From contig NZ_AP028672.1 of assembly GCF_041154505.1 (NCBI RefSeq), forward strand, positions 62,001 to 126,000: DNA of 64,000 bases, in the 5' to 3' direction. Source of the DNA: Acidovorax sp. A79. GTDB taxonomy: Bacteria; Pseudomonadota; Gammaproteobacteria; Burkholderiales; Burkholderiaceae_C. This document shows positions 36,986 through 45,577 of this stretch, one piece after another. The notes under the pieces are model-generated. The model saw nothing but the letters and a program-made list of their open reading frames with translations, was not told the DNA's origin and ran no database searches. Position 1 is the stretch's first letter, and each line of letters opens with the position of its first letter. The position numbers and the translations under genes were made by a program.

Positions 36986-38062
36986 ATGGCCCAAACCCCG
37001 CCCAATCCCAGCAACCCCAGTAGTCCCCGCAGCCCGCGCATCCCCGACATCGCCCAGCTGTCCGGCGTCTCCACCGCCACGGTCGACCGGGTGCTGAACC
37101 AGCGGTCGGGCGTGCGTAACGCCACCGCGCAGCGGGTGCTGCAGGCCGCAGCCACCCTGGGCTACCTGCCGCAGGCCGAGCTGCACGCAGCGCTGCAACC
37201 CCAGCCCCTGCGCCTGATGGTGCTGATCCCCGAGGGCAGCAACCGCTTTCTGCAAATGTTGGGCGACGTGATCGGCTACGCCCAAGACCACTGGGCACCG
37301 TTCAATGTGCGCTGCCAAGCGGCGTACATCGAAAGCTTCAACCCCGACGCGCTGGCCAAAGCGCTGCTGCACTACGGCAAGCGCTGCGACGGCATCGCCT
37401 TCATGGCGCTGGAGCACCCCGTGGTGCGCGAGGCAGTGGCCCAGCTGGCAGAGCAGGGCGTGCCCACCGTCACGCTGATCTCGGATTTATCCAACTCGCG
37501 CCGCGTGGCCTACGTGGGCCTGGACAACCGCGCCGCAGGCCGCACCGCCGCCTACCTCATCGCCCGCTTCATGGGCCCCCTGGCCCACAGCCGCAAGGCG
37601 CATGTGGCGATGATTGTTGGATCACTGCGCTACCGCGCCCACGAGGAGCGCGAGGCGGGCTTTTTGCACCTGTTTGAAGAACAGTTCCCCCTGGTGCAGG
37701 TGGTGGGCGTGCGCGAAGGCCAGGACGACGCCGAACGCAACTACCGCCAAGCCCGCGCGCTGCTGGAGCAGCACGACGACCTGGCAGGCATCTACAACAT
37801 CGGCGGCGGGGCCGAAGGCATTGGGCGGGCGCTGAAAGAGGCGGGTGCGGATCGCAAGATCGTGTTCATCGGCCACGGCCTCACACCGGATACGCGGGCG
37901 CTGCTGATCGACGGGACGATGGATGCGGTGATCACCCAGAACCCGCAGGGCGCGGTGATGAACTGTGTGCGGATTTTTGCCAACCTACGGGACGGGCGGG
38001 AGCCGACGAGCGGGGTGGAGACGACGCGGAGTCAGGTGATTTTTCGGGAGAATTTGCCGTAG
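36986..38062 (+). CDS. LacI-family transcriptional regulator
   Basis: The 358 residues begin with a short Pro/Ser-rich extension, then the LacI helix-turn-helix and hinge (IPDIAQLSGVSTATVDRVLN, then RNATAQRVLQAA). A periplasmic-binding-protein-like sensor domain follows, with YVGLDNRAAGRTAAYLIARF and IVFIGHGLTPDTRALLIDG. The VDRVLN hinge variant is common in regulators of sugar and polyol catabolism. Divergent from the importer/RuBisCO-like operon and preceded by the repeated TGGTTTNTGAT motif. The ATG at 36986 lacks a clear Shine-Dalgarno; a TTG at 36971 is a less likely start. Confidence 0.9.
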   Translation: MAQTPPNPSNPSSPRSPRIPDIAQLSGVSTATVDRVLNQRSGVRNATAQRVLQAAATLGYLPQAELHAALQPQPLRLMVLIPEGSNRFLQMLGDVIGYAQDHWAPFNVRCQAAYIESFNPDALAKALLHYGKRCDGIAFMALEHPVVREAVAQLAEQGVPTVTLISDLSNSRRVAYVGLDNRAAGRTAAYLIARFMGPLAHSRKAHVAMIVGSLRYRAHEEREAGFLHLFEEQFPLVQVVGVREGQDDAERNYRQARALLEQHDDLAGIYNIGGGAEGIGRALKEAGADRKIVFIGHGLTPDTRALLIDGTMDAVITQNPQGAVMNCVRIFANLRDGREPTSGVETTRSQVIFRENLP

Positions 38063-38257
38063 GGTGGTGGAGGTGTGGAGCTTGCCTAGCACGAGCCAAT
38101 CCCGGTGGGGCGAAGGTGTTCGCTTACCAATTTTGGTCATGAACAGTCGCCATCGTGAGTCAAGGGACCATCTCGGGCTGGTCGCTGACGCAACGCTTCT
38201 CTTGCGCGCTGGGTGTTATCTGTCATAAGTGGACCCTCGCCAATCATCCCAGTTAAG
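38063..38257. other. Noncoding junction into the low-GC segment
   Basis: The base composition drops from about 38080 onward. No gene, strong terminator, tRNA or direct repeat was recognised that would mark an insertion site. Confidence 0.5.
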
Positions 38258-39835
38258 TCAGTTTTTTATAGATTGATTGCAATAGGGGTGAGTTAATTGT
38301 AAATTTTTTGCTGTTGCGGCCCCACCATCCTCTGCACGCTTTATGTGATCGTAGGAAACCGATTTAATCGTATCGAGGTAACCATCGCAGATCGGGCATT
38401 TCACAGCGGAAGCAAGAGCCGTCCGAATGAACACTTCGCTCTTGGAGTCATCAGAGAATTTTTTAGGCGAAGAATCAGTAGCGCCTGTGATAATCTTTCC
38501 CTCCAAGCCTGCGAAATTGACTAGATCGCCTTCGCCAACAGATTTACCCTCAATTAGAGTGCGAATGGTCTGATCTAGAACCGAAGCATAACGGTCGATA
38601 CGTGATTTGCTACTATGCTTCTGTAGGATGGTGGCAACCAAATCTTTTTGTTCGATCAGTAGATGTTCTAACTGAGGGCGGACAGAGGTGAATTTCTTGA
38701 AAAACTCCCCGTCGCCGTTGGCAATTTTTTTTGCAAGCAAAGTCACCGTTCCCATGAACATGGCGCCGGAATGCCGACCAGTTGGTCCGTAAAAATAAAC
38801 GGCGGGATGCAATCCAAGACTCCCTCCATCATTTCCCGTTAGGCGGCGTATCAAGCGCAGCGTTTTATCCAGAACTTGCACAGTTGCAGATCCGTCCAGA
38901 TCGTCCTCTTGATTGCTCACCTCTTTTGGTAGACCCTGCTGATTGCGAATAGCGATCAAAATCACATCGATAAGAACTTGTAGTGCGGTGCGAACGCCTT
39001 TGGGGCCTCCAAGAGGGAGGTCAAGAGTTTTAATTGGTGTTTGCAGTTCAGGGTCGAATAAGGAGATATGGAGGTTTCTGGCGGATTCTTCAATTCTCTT
39101 TGCAACATCCTGCTCAAATGCTGACCAATATCGGTGTCCTTTTCCGGCTCGAATAATCGCTCGCGCTGCGATTGGTACTGGTTTGCGTCGATTGCTGAGT
39201 AAGAGTTCCTCAAGGTCGTCGAGCGGCGTGCCTTTTGTATTGATCTTAAAAAAAGAGTTTTCCGCTTTATCAGCGTCCCCGCGCACCCATTGGATTGGAA
39301 TGCCGCGAGAAATCGCTGTGCTCAACTTTCGCCTCTCTTCCGGCTCAAGATTGGTGTCGTTGCTGCGCGCCAAATAATGCTGCCACTTTCCCACACGTTC
39401 TGCCACTAACTCGCGTGTGCGGTCCGCGGCCTTTTTTTGATCTGCCGATATCTGATAGCCAAAGAATGATTGAGATATGGCCCCGTCGCCATAGTCGTCT
39501 TCAACCCACGCCTTGATAACGCTAAGGCGGTGTCCGCCATCAATGACAAAAAGATATGTAGGGGATTGCCACAAAATGACTGAAGGGATGAGGTCCCCAT
39601 TTACAAAGCACTCCAATAAGGAAACAACTTGGTCGGGCACCCAGTGATTTGTTTCACGTTGAAAGTCTGGTTTACGCAAGCTCGGTCCAATAAGCCCACC
39701 CGGTGTGAAGTCACGCAACGATATTGTGTTCACCGTTTCAAATGTGGTTGCTTCATTAGAAGCTGCGAAATCCTCACGCTTAATCAGCGCATCGAGGTTT
39801 ACCAGGTTAGAGCGTGTGGCCATTATTTTTCTCAT
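38258..39835 (-). CDS. DUF262 domain and HNH endonuclease protein
   Basis: The 525 residues begin with a DUF262 (GmrSD N-terminal/ParB-like) domain with VIDGGHRLSVIKAW (residues 98-110), a variant of the DGQQR nucleotide-binding motif. They end in an HNH nuclease domain with CPIC (480-483), D496-H497, N511 and H516. Such proteins occur as type IV-like restriction or anti-phage factors; a helper is not visible here. The gene is clearly lower in GC than its neighbours and uses codons rare around it (AAA, AAT, TTA), indicating horizontal acquisition. ATGs at 39835 and 39823 are both possible starts. Confidence 0.8.
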   Translation of the reverse strand: MRKIMATRSNLVNLDALIKREDFAASNEATTFETVNTISLRDFTPGGLIGPSLRKPDFQRETNHWVPDQVVSLLECFVNGDLIPSVILWQSPTYLFVIDGGHRLSVIKAWVEDDYGDGAISQSFFGYQISADQKKAADRTRELVAERVGKWQHYLARSNDTNLEPEERRKLSTAISRGIPIQWVRGDADKAENSFFKINTKGTPLDDLEELLLSNRRKPVPIAARAIIRAGKGHRYWSAFEQDVAKRIEESARNLHISLFDPELQTPIKTLDLPLGGPKGVRTALQVLIDVILIAIRNQQGLPKEVSNQEDDLDGSATVQVLDKTLRLIRRLTGNDGGSLGLHPAVYFYGPTGRHSGAMFMGTVTLLAKKIANGDGEFFKKFTSVRPQLEHLLIEQKDLVATILQKHSSKSRIDRYASVLDQTIRTLIEGKSVGEGDLVNFAGLEGKIITGATDSSPKKFSDDSKSEVFIRTALASAVKCPICDGYLDTIKSVSYDHIKRAEDGGAATAKNLQLTHPYCNQSIKN

Positions 39836-39899
39836 AATAGATGTTTTTCGGAATGGGAGGCGGTGATAGCTAAACTGGGTTAGGCCGCATCCCTACTGG

Positions 39900-40196
39900 C
39901 TATTCAAGTAAGCAGCTTTCACACTTGGTAAGCGAACCAAATAGCGTTGCATCTTGCAACTCCACGATTGGCAGCGCGAACTTGCAGGGCAGAGCCACTA
40001 TACGGCGTACTTCACGGCCATCACTGAATTCCTACTTTGCCTCGACAGCGGGCTCTGCTGCTGCTGCGTCGAGCGGCATCTCTGCAAGAAAATCAACACC
40101 CAGCAGCAAAGCACTGCGCAGCGCCTGGTTACCAGCATCAGTCAGTCTTGTCCAATTCCTTAGCCTGCTTAGCCCGGCGGCATCGACGGGGCTGGC
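39900..40196 (-). pseudogene. Possible decayed small gene with an internal stop
   Basis: On the minus strand an open stretch ends ...GVDFLAEMPLDAAAAEPA VEAK at a TAG (40032-40034). It continues in the same frame as EFSDGREVRRIVALPCKF and ends at a second TAG (39900-39902). The translation looks protein-like (SRLRNWTRLTDAGNQALRSA), but no start codon is evident and no family was recognised. It lies just upstream of the DUF262/HNH gene on the same strand. It may be the remnant of a partner gene, or chance. Confidence 0.3.
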
Positions 40197-40220
40197 TCAC
40201 ACATCCTTAAACCCGCAGCT

Positions 40221-40288
40221 AATTGCTATTGCATTGATAGCATTCTGCGCTTGTTCAATAAGCGCCGCAGCTCATTTTGACTACTATT
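40221..40288 (+). repeat. Dispersed palindromic repeat, copy at the low-GC segment border
   Basis: ATTGCTATTGCATTGATAGC, TGCGCTTGTTCAATAAGCGC and CATTTTGACTAC match the family, with the TGCGCTT/AAGCGC hairpin arms intact. It abuts the end of the YfcH-like pseudogene. Confidence 0.75.
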
Positions 40289-40289
40289 C

Positions 40290-40847
40290 TGCGTGAACCA
40301 ACCCCTCGTCGGTCCTTTCAGTTCCCGCAAGTTCTGCCAGCGCACCACCCAGCCGCAGATGCACAAACCGGTAGCCACGCGCCAGCGCGGCGCGCGGCAC
40401 GGCGTTCTGCCCGTCGAGCAGCAGGCTAGACATTTCCCTCAGCGCGGCCCGCAACGGCATCCCCGGCATGCGCAGCCAGGCACGTCGCCCAAACGATGCA
40501 GCCAGCGCCTGCGCAAACCTGGCCTGCATCACAACCTCAGGCGCCACGGCATTTGGCCTTGCAGAGTTTGGTGTGCCATCGCAAACCGCACCAGCCCCGC
40601 CGCGCCGGCCAGATAAATCCACGGCGCTGGCTGGCGCCCATGGCCTAGCACTGCGCCCAGGCCCAGGTGAGCGGCCAGCCCTTGCATCGGATATGCCACC
40701 ACCGTGCCCCAGCACCACCCCAAACCGCATCCGCACCACCCGCACGCCCAGGGCTTCGGCGCATCGCGCCTCGTATTCGATCGCAGCACACAGGTCAGAC
40801 TGGAACTCGCCCGGGCGGGGTGGGGCGGTTTCGTCCAAGGGCTCCAT
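40290..40847 (-). pseudogene. Remnant of a TIGR01777 (YfcH-like) NAD-dependent epimerase
   Basis: Pieces of one protein appear in two frames. First EYEARCAEALGVRVVRMRFG and VVLGHGGGI. After a frame change near 40690 comes GLAAHLGLGAVLGHGRQPAP with LVRFAMAHQTLQG. After a second change near 40555 the first frame resumes with NAVAPEVVMQARFAQALAAS and the DUF1731-type C-terminus (LLLDGQNAVPRAALARGYRF). The N-terminal Rossmann part (about 110-130 residues) is missing. It is therefore a truncated, doubly frameshifted gene at the edge of the low-GC segment; two sequencing errors cannot be excluded but would not restore the N-terminus. Confidence 0.75.
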
Positions 40848-40978
40848 CGACGCGTTGGGCGATGCGTGCAGCGAGCGGTGCGGCGTCTGGGGATTTCGCG
40901 GGTGGGGTTAGCCAAGAAGCTGACACGGCCGGGCTTGCGCTGATTCCGTAGCCCGAACCTGCCCACCGCTGCATGGAC

Positions 40979-41962
40979 TCAGACCGACTTGGCGCTCGGC
41001 TGTGCAGTCGGGTGTGAAGGAATGCCCTGAGGTGGCAGCGGCACCATCCGGGCGCCCCGCTGGCCGATCAACAACACCCCCGCCAGCACCAGCCCCGCGC
41101 CGGCCATCTGTGGCCACGACAAGGGCTCGTCCAGCAGCCAGCAACCGAAGAAGATCGTGAGGATGGGGCCCAGCGTGCCCACCAGCGCGGTTTGGGCTGC
41201 GCCGATGCGGCGGATGGCCGCCGAGGTCATGAATACCGGCAGCACGGTCGAGAAAATGGCCATGCCCAGCGCGTGCAGGTAGACCGGGGCAGGCTGCACC
41301 AGGGAGCCCGCGGGCTGGGACACGATGAAATGCGCCAGCGTGGCGACCGTGGAGACCAGCATCGCCAGCGCAGTGAAGCGTGCCGCGCCCAGGCGCCGGA
41401 TGGCGGGCTCGCTGCCCGCCTGGTAGAACGCGTACGACACGGCCGAGCCGAACACGAAGCCCGCGCCGATGAGCACGGCGTGCGTGTCGCCCACAATGTG
41501 CAAGTCGTGCGCGAAGGCCAGGCCGATGCCCGCGTAGGACAGCAGCAGCGCCCCCATCTCGCGCCGGGATGCCCGCTTGCCCATGAACAGCACGCCGATC
41601 AGGATGGTGAGCGTGGGGTAGGTGAACAGGATCAGCCGCTCCAGGCTGGCGGTGATGTACTGCAGGCCGATGAAGTCGAGGATGCTCGCGCCGTAGTAGC
41701 CCAGCAGGCCCAGCGCGATCACCAGCAGCCAGTCGCGCCGGGTGAGCGGGGCCAGGTTGCGGCTGGCGCGCCAGCCCACCCAGGCGAACACGGGCACGGA
41801 AAACGCCATGCGCAGGCACAGCAGGGTGACGGAATCCACAGGGACGGCCTGGGGCACGGCATAGGCCAGCTTCACGAAGATGGCTTTGAAGGAGAAGCCC
41901 AGCGCGGCCAGGATGGCGAGGATGAGGCCGAGGCGTTCGGCGGACCAGTGTTTCCAGGGCAT
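40979..41962 (-). CDS. EamA-family (DMT) transporter
   Basis: Inner-membrane transporter of 327 residues with about ten transmembrane helices in two EamA repeats (LGLILAILAALGFSFKAIFV; FVFGSAVSYAFYQAGSEPAI). Family members export amino acids or metabolites. It is divergent from a LysR-type regulator, which probably controls it. The cytoplasmic tail after GVLLIGQRGARM is unstructured. Substrate unknown. Confidence 0.88.
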   Translation of the reverse strand: MPWKHWSAERLGLILAILAALGFSFKAIFVKLAYAVPQAVPVDSVTLLCLRMAFSVPVFAWVGWRASRNLAPLTRRDWLLVIALGLLGYYGASILDFIGLQYITASLERLILFTYPTLTILIGVLFMGKRASRREMGALLLSYAGIGLAFAHDLHIVGDTHAVLIGAGFVFGSAVSYAFYQAGSEPAIRRLGAARFTALAMLVSTVATLAHFIVSQPAGSLVQPAPVYLHALGMAIFSTVLPVFMTSAAIRRIGAAQTALVGTLGPILTIFFGCWLLDEPLSWPQMAGAGLVLAGVLLIGQRGARMVPLPPQGIPSHPTAQPSAKSV

Positions 41963-42135
41963 GGGATGCGGGCAGAGGGTGGGGGCGCGGGGGTGGAAAG
42001 GGCGCGCTGCAAGCGGTCAGGGCATGTAAAAAATGCGAACGCCATGCAGGCTCAAAGGCGGGCCCAGAAAGATCGATGCGCCCGATGGTGCCTGCCGGGC
42101 GCGGCGGGCACAATTGTTATTGCCGCAACCGTTCG

Positions 42136-42150
42136 TTCGTTGTGGACGAA
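42136..42150. promoter_or_regulatory. Candidate LysR-type operator
   Basis: TTCGT-TGTGG-ACGAA is a perfect inverted repeat that contains the T-N11-A pattern of LysR-type binding sites. It lies 17 bp before the LysR-family start and upstream of the divergent EamA gene. Confidence 0.5.
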
Positions 42151-42166
42151 TGCCAAGGGGCCTCCA

Positions 42167-43069
42167 TTGACCTATGACCTGATCGATCTGCGCCTTTTTG
42201 TCGCCATTGCCGAAGAGCGCAACCTCACGCGCGGCGCCGCGCGCGCCTGCCTGGCGCCGTCGTCGGCCAGCCACCGGCTGCGGCGCCTGGAGGAGGCGCT
42301 GAACACCGCGCTCTTCGAGCGCCAGACCCGGGGCCTCGTGCTCACCCGTGCGGGCGAGGCGCTGCTGCGCAATGCCCGCCAGGTGCTGGCCAGCATCGAG
42401 CAGATGCATGCCAACCTCTCGCCGTTTGCCACCGGCATCCGCGGCCACGTGAGCCTGTGGGCCAACACGCATGCCACGCACACCTTCCTGCCCGACGACC
42501 TGGCGGGTTTCCTGAAGCGGCATCCGCAGCTGAGCGTGAGCCTGGAGGAGCGCACCAGCGCGGACATCGTGGTGGCGGTGGCCAGCGGCGAGATCGAGGT
42601 GGGCGTGCTGGCCGACAGCGGCTCGGGCGCGGGGGTGGAGCTGGCCCCGTACCGGCAGGACCGCCTGGTGCTCATCGTGCCGGCGGGCCATGTGCTGGCC
42701 GGGCGGGCAAAGGTGGGGTTCGCCGAGGTGCTCGACCACGCGTTTGTCATGCTGCACGCAGGCTCGGCCATCCACACCTTCACGATGAATGCCGCCGCCG
42801 AACTGGGCCGGCACCTGGACGTGCGCATCCAGGTGCGCAGCTTCGAGGCGGTGTGCCGCATGGTCGGGGCGGGCGTGGGCATCGGGCTGGTGCCGCGCGG
42901 CGCGGCCTTGCAGGTGGCGGGGCTGAGCGAGCCGCCGGTGGTGGTCGAGATGGACGAGCCCTGGGCTCAGCGCGACCTGCAGATCTGTGTGCGCAAGGGG
43001 GCGGTGCTGTCGGGTTTTGCCCAGGCGCTGGTGGCGCACCTGCGCCTGGGCGCGGGGCCCTTGGGCTGA
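42167..43069 (+). CDS. LysR-family transcriptional regulator
   Basis: The 300 residues begin TYDLIDLRLFVAIAEERNLT with the winged helix-turn-helix (APSSASHRLRRLEEALNTAL), followed by the inducer-binding domain (VSLWANTHATHTFLPDDLAG, ending GAGVGIGLVPRGAA). The start is a TTG at 42167, supported by AAGGGG six bases upstream; there is no in-frame ATG in a sensible place. Divergent from the EamA transporter. Confidence 0.88.
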   Translation: MTYDLIDLRLFVAIAEERNLTRGAARACLAPSSASHRLRRLEEALNTALFERQTRGLVLTRAGEALLRNARQVLASIEQMHANLSPFATGIRGHVSLWANTHATHTFLPDDLAGFLKRHPQLSVSLEERTSADIVVAVASGEIEVGVLADSGSGAGVELAPYRQDRLVLIVPAGHVLAGRAKVGFAEVLDHAFVMLHAGSAIHTFTMNAAAELGRHLDVRIQVRSFEAVCRMVGAGVGIGLVPRGAALQVAGLSEPPVVVEMDEPWAQRDLQICVRKGAVLSGFAQALVAHLRLGAGPLG

Positions 43070-43074
43070 TCAGA

Positions 43075-43839
43075 TCAGGCGGCGGCTGCAGTGGTCACCG
43101 TGACGCCGCCCGCCTGCAGCTTCTTGCGCAGTGCGGCGGGCGTGGACGCGGGCACCACCAGGGCCGCCAGTTCGCCGAGGGGCGCAATCGTGAAGGGCGA
43201 TGCCGCGCCCAGCTTGTCGGCGGATGCCAGCACCACGGTTTCGGCCGCGCGCTGGTGCAGGGCGCGTTTCACGGCGGCCTCCTCGAAATCGCCCGTGGTC
43301 AGGCCCGCTTCGGCATGCACGCCGGTCACGCCCATCAGGTACAGGTCCGCGCGCAGCTGCGCGGCGGCCTCGACCACGCTGGCGCCCACGTTCACCATCG
43401 AGTGGCGGAAGAGGCGGCCGCCCAGCACCAGTACCTCGATCTGCAGGTGGCCGGCCAATGCCACGGCCACGGCGGGGCTGTGCGTGACCACGGTGGCGCG
43501 CAGGTGCAGCGGCAGGTGCAACACCACCTGCAGCGAGGTGGTGCCACCGTCGAGGATCACCACCTGGCCCGGCCGCACCAGGGCCGCCCCGGCACGGCCC
43601 AGGGCGCGTTTGTCTTCAGGGGCCAGCTGCTCACGGGCCCGCAGGCTGCCCACGGCGGCCGAGGCGGGCAGGGCGCCGCCATGCACGCGCTGCAGCAGGC
43701 CCTCGGCGGCCAGTTCGCGCAGGTCGCGCCGCACGGTGTCTTCCGAAATGCCCAGCTCTTCGCTGAAGGCCTTGGCCACGATCTGTCCATCCCGCCGAAG
43801 GCGGTCGAGCAGGAGTTGCTTGCGTTGTGTGGTCAGCAT
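43075..43839 (-). CDS. DeoR-family transcriptional regulator
   Basis: The 254 residues have a DeoR helix-turn-helix (ISEDTVRRDLRELAAEGLLQ) and a C-terminal ribose-phosphate-isomerase-like sensor domain (VVILDGGTTSLQVVLHLP; VLASADKLGAASPF). Such regulators sense phosphorylated sugars. It is convergent with the LysR gene, with only 5 bp between stops, and divergent from a DUF4406-like/NUDIX gene pair. A 10-bp-spaced repeat array lies between them. Confidence 0.9.
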   Translation of the reverse strand: MLTTQRKQLLLDRLRRDGQIVAKAFSEELGISEDTVRRDLRELAAEGLLQRVHGGALPASAAVGSLRAREQLAPEDKRALGRAGAALVRPGQVVILDGGTTSLQVVLHLPLHLRATVVTHSPAVAVALAGHLQIEVLVLGGRLFRHSMVNVGASVVEAAAQLRADLYLMGVTGVHAEAGLTTGDFEEAAVKRALHQRAAETVVLASADKLGAASPFTIAPLGELAALVVPASTPAALRKKLQAGGVTVTTAAAA

Positions 43840-43855
43840 GGGTGGGTTGCGTGAA

Positions 43856-43897
43856 TTTGCATGTTTGTGCATGATATTGCACGTATTGAATCTTGCA
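43856..43897 (+). promoter_or_regulatory. Candidate DeoR operator array with 10-bp periodicity
   Basis: TTTGCA (43856), TGTGCA (43866) and ATTGCA (43876) recur exactly every 10 bp, with an imperfect TTGAAT at 43886 and CTTGCA at 43892. Direct repeats at one-turn spacing on one DNA face are typical of DeoR-family binding. The array fills the gap between the divergent deoR-like gene and 43903. Confidence 0.6.
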
Positions 43898-43902
43898 ACA
43901 CC

Positions 43903-44313
43903 ATGCCCGCCCCTTCCGACACTGACTTTCCGCTGCTGGTGCTGATCGCCGGTCCGTACCTCTCTGGCACCGACGGCGACGCGGACCGCATCGCCGCCAA
44001 CCGGGCCCGCCTGGAGGCGGCCGCGCTGCCGATCTACGAGCGCGGCCATCTGCCCCTGCTGGGCGAGTGGCTGGCATTGCCCATCATCCATGCGGCGGGC
44101 GGGCGCGAGCCGGGCGATGCCGTCTTCCATGCCTACCAGTACCCCGTGGCAGAGCGGCTGCTGGCGCGCTGCGATGCCGTGCTGCGCCTGCCCGGCGCGT
44201 CGCGCGGCGCGGACATGGACGTGGCGCGGGCCCGGGCGCGCGGGCTGCCCGTGTTCCACCACGTCGATGAGCTGCCCCGGCGCCAGGCTGGCGCGCGGGG
44301 GCATGCCGCATGA
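43903..44313 (+). CDS. DUF4406/nucleoside 2-deoxyribosyltransferase-like protein
   Basis: The 136 residues contain [20 protein letters not shown] near the N-terminus and [20 protein letters not shown] later, the pattern of the DUF4406 and nucleoside deoxyribosyltransferase superfamily. The stop overlaps the start of the NUDIX gene (ATGA). With a DeoR regulator and a NUDIX hydrolase beside it, a role in nucleotide or nucleotide-sugar salvage is plausible but unproven. Confidence 0.7.
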   Translation: MPAPSDTDFPLLVLIAGPYLSGTDGDADRIAANRARLEAAALPIYERGHLPLLGEWLALPIIHAAGGREPGDAVFHAYQYPVAERLLARCDAVLRLPGASRGADMDVARARARGLPVFHHVDELPRRQAGARGHAA

Positions 44314-44942
44314 GCCGCCCGGTGCCCGCCGTGCCCATCGCCGAGCTCAGTGCCGGCGCGGAGCACGTGAAGCTGCTGGACGTGCAACTGCTGTCCGACA
44401 ACTGGTACGTGCTGCGCAAGGTCAGTTTTTCGCTGCGCCGGCGCGACGGCCAGTGGCAGACGCTGAGCCGCGAGGCCTATGACCGGGGCAACGGCGCGGC
44501 GCTGCTGCTGTTCGACCCGCGCAGGGGCACGGTGGTGCTCACGCGCCAGTTCCGGCTGCCGGCCTTCCTCAATGGGTGCGCGGACGGATTGCTGGTCGAG
44601 GCCTGCGCCGGGCTGCTTGACGGGGACGACCCCGAGACCTGCATCCGCCGCGAGGCGCAGGAGGAAACCGGCTACCGCGTGCGCCAGCCGCGCAAGGTGT
44701 TCGAGGCGTACATGAGCCCGGGTTCGGTCACCGAGAAGCTGCACTTCTTCATTGCCGAGTACGAGCCGCAGGACCGCGTGCGGGCCGGAGGCGGCCTGGT
44801 GAACGAGGGCGAGGACATCGAGGTCATCGAGATGCCGCTGGCCGAGGCCCTGGCGGGCATCGCCGGGGGCGCCATCCAGGACGGAAAGACGATCATGCTG
44901 CTGCAGCATGTGGCGCTGCAGCAGCAATTTGCTACTGTTTAG
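44310..44942 (+). CDS. NUDIX hydrolase, NudK/ADP-ribose pyrophosphatase-like
   Basis: Hydrolyses nucleotide-sugar pyrophosphates. The 210 residues carry the Nudix box [22 protein letters not shown] in full, with VEACAGLLD upstream and [19 protein letters not shown] downstream, as in NudK and ADP-ribose pyrophosphatases. It is translationally coupled to the preceding gene. The last codons (QQFATV) and the stop TAG lie inside a dispersed repeat, so the native C-terminus may have been replaced. Confidence 0.9.
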   Translation: MSRPVPAVPIAELSAGAEHVKLLDVQLLSDNWYVLRKVSFSLRRRDGQWQTLSREAYDRGNGAALLLFDPRRGTVVLTRQFRLPAFLNGCADGLLVEACAGLLDGDDPETCIRREAQEETGYRVRQPRKVFEAYMSPGSVTEKLHFFIAEYEPQDRVRAGGGLVNEGEDIEVIEMPLAEALAGIAGGAIQDGKTIMLLQHVALQQQFATV

Positions 44943-44993
44943 ATAGCTGCTTGCGCTTTATCCATGGGCGCTGGAGGCCGATTTTCTTCAAGC
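44930..44993 (+). repeat. Dispersed palindromic repeat at the end of the NUDIX gene
   Basis: TTTGCTACTGTTTAGATAGC, TGCTTGCGCTTTATCCATGG and GCGCTGGAGGCCGATTTTCT. The first 13 bases encode the end of the NUDIX protein and its stop. Confidence 0.8.
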
Positions 44994-45016
44994 CGGTGCA
45001 CCAGCGGGCGCGGTGG

Positions 45017-45268
45017 CTAGGCCTTCTTCTTGACCAGCCCGTAGATCACCAGCAGCACGATGGCACCGGCCACCGACGCGATCCATCCGGCGGGCGCGCC
45101 GGGTGCGTACCAGCCCATGGCGCTGCCCACATAGCTTGCCGCCAGCGACCCGGCAACGCCCAGCACGGTGGTCATGATCAAGCCCAGCTTGTCGTCGCCG
45201 GGCTTCACGGCGCGCGCGATCAGCCCGACGATGAAGCCGACGATGATGGTTCCGAGGATGGACAGCAT
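45017..45268 (-). CDS. GlsB/YeaQ/YmgE family membrane protein
   Basis: Small integral membrane protein of 83 residues with three hydrophobic segments and the Gly-rich family pattern (LGTIIVGFIVGLIARAVKPG, LGVAGSLAASYVG, VAGAIVLLVIYGLVKKKA). Homologues are stress-associated transglycosylase-associated proteins of unclear role. AGGAA precedes the ATG at 45268. Confidence 0.9.
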   Translation of the reverse strand: MLSILGTIIVGFIVGLIARAVKPGDDKLGLIMTTVLGVAGSLAASYVGSAMGWYAPGAPAGWIASVAGAIVLLVIYGLVKKKA

Positions 45269-45577
45269 GCAATTCCTTTCAATCAAGAGTGCGCAGGCCC
45301 GGCAGTGGGCTCCGGCAATGACTGTAATGGCATTTACGGAGCCGGCGGCTCTCGGAACCCGTTCCAGGTCTTTTCGGGGATCGCATTGGCGTGCAATCGC
45401 CCGAGGTCATTCCAGCCTCCGGGCAAGCGCCTTTTGCCGGGTGGCCTGCGGCGTTCCGTCGCTTGCCAGTAGCCGGGCTGCCGGCGGGGTCGGTGCGGGC
45501 TATCGGGGCGGCGCGCCGCGCCTGGCCTCCCATTGCGGCCAGGCGCTTGCGCGACCTCTAGAAAACCTCGAACAGGC
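45269..45577. other. Intergenic region with a GC hairpin
   Basis: About 310 bp between glsB-like (upstream side) and the end of the acylase gene. The only clear structure is a perfect 10-bp stem GCGCCTGGCC/GGCCAGGCGC (45518-45546, 9-nt loop) about 30 bp downstream of the acylase stop. It lacks a T-run and could be a Rho-assisted terminator or mRNA stabiliser. No gene is supported here. Confidence 0.5.

Noticed and set aside
39925-40296. Plus-strand 123-residue serine-rich frame in the low-GC segment
   Set aside because: Its end is made of the dispersed repeat, there is no ribosome-binding site, and the minus strand looks more protein-like.
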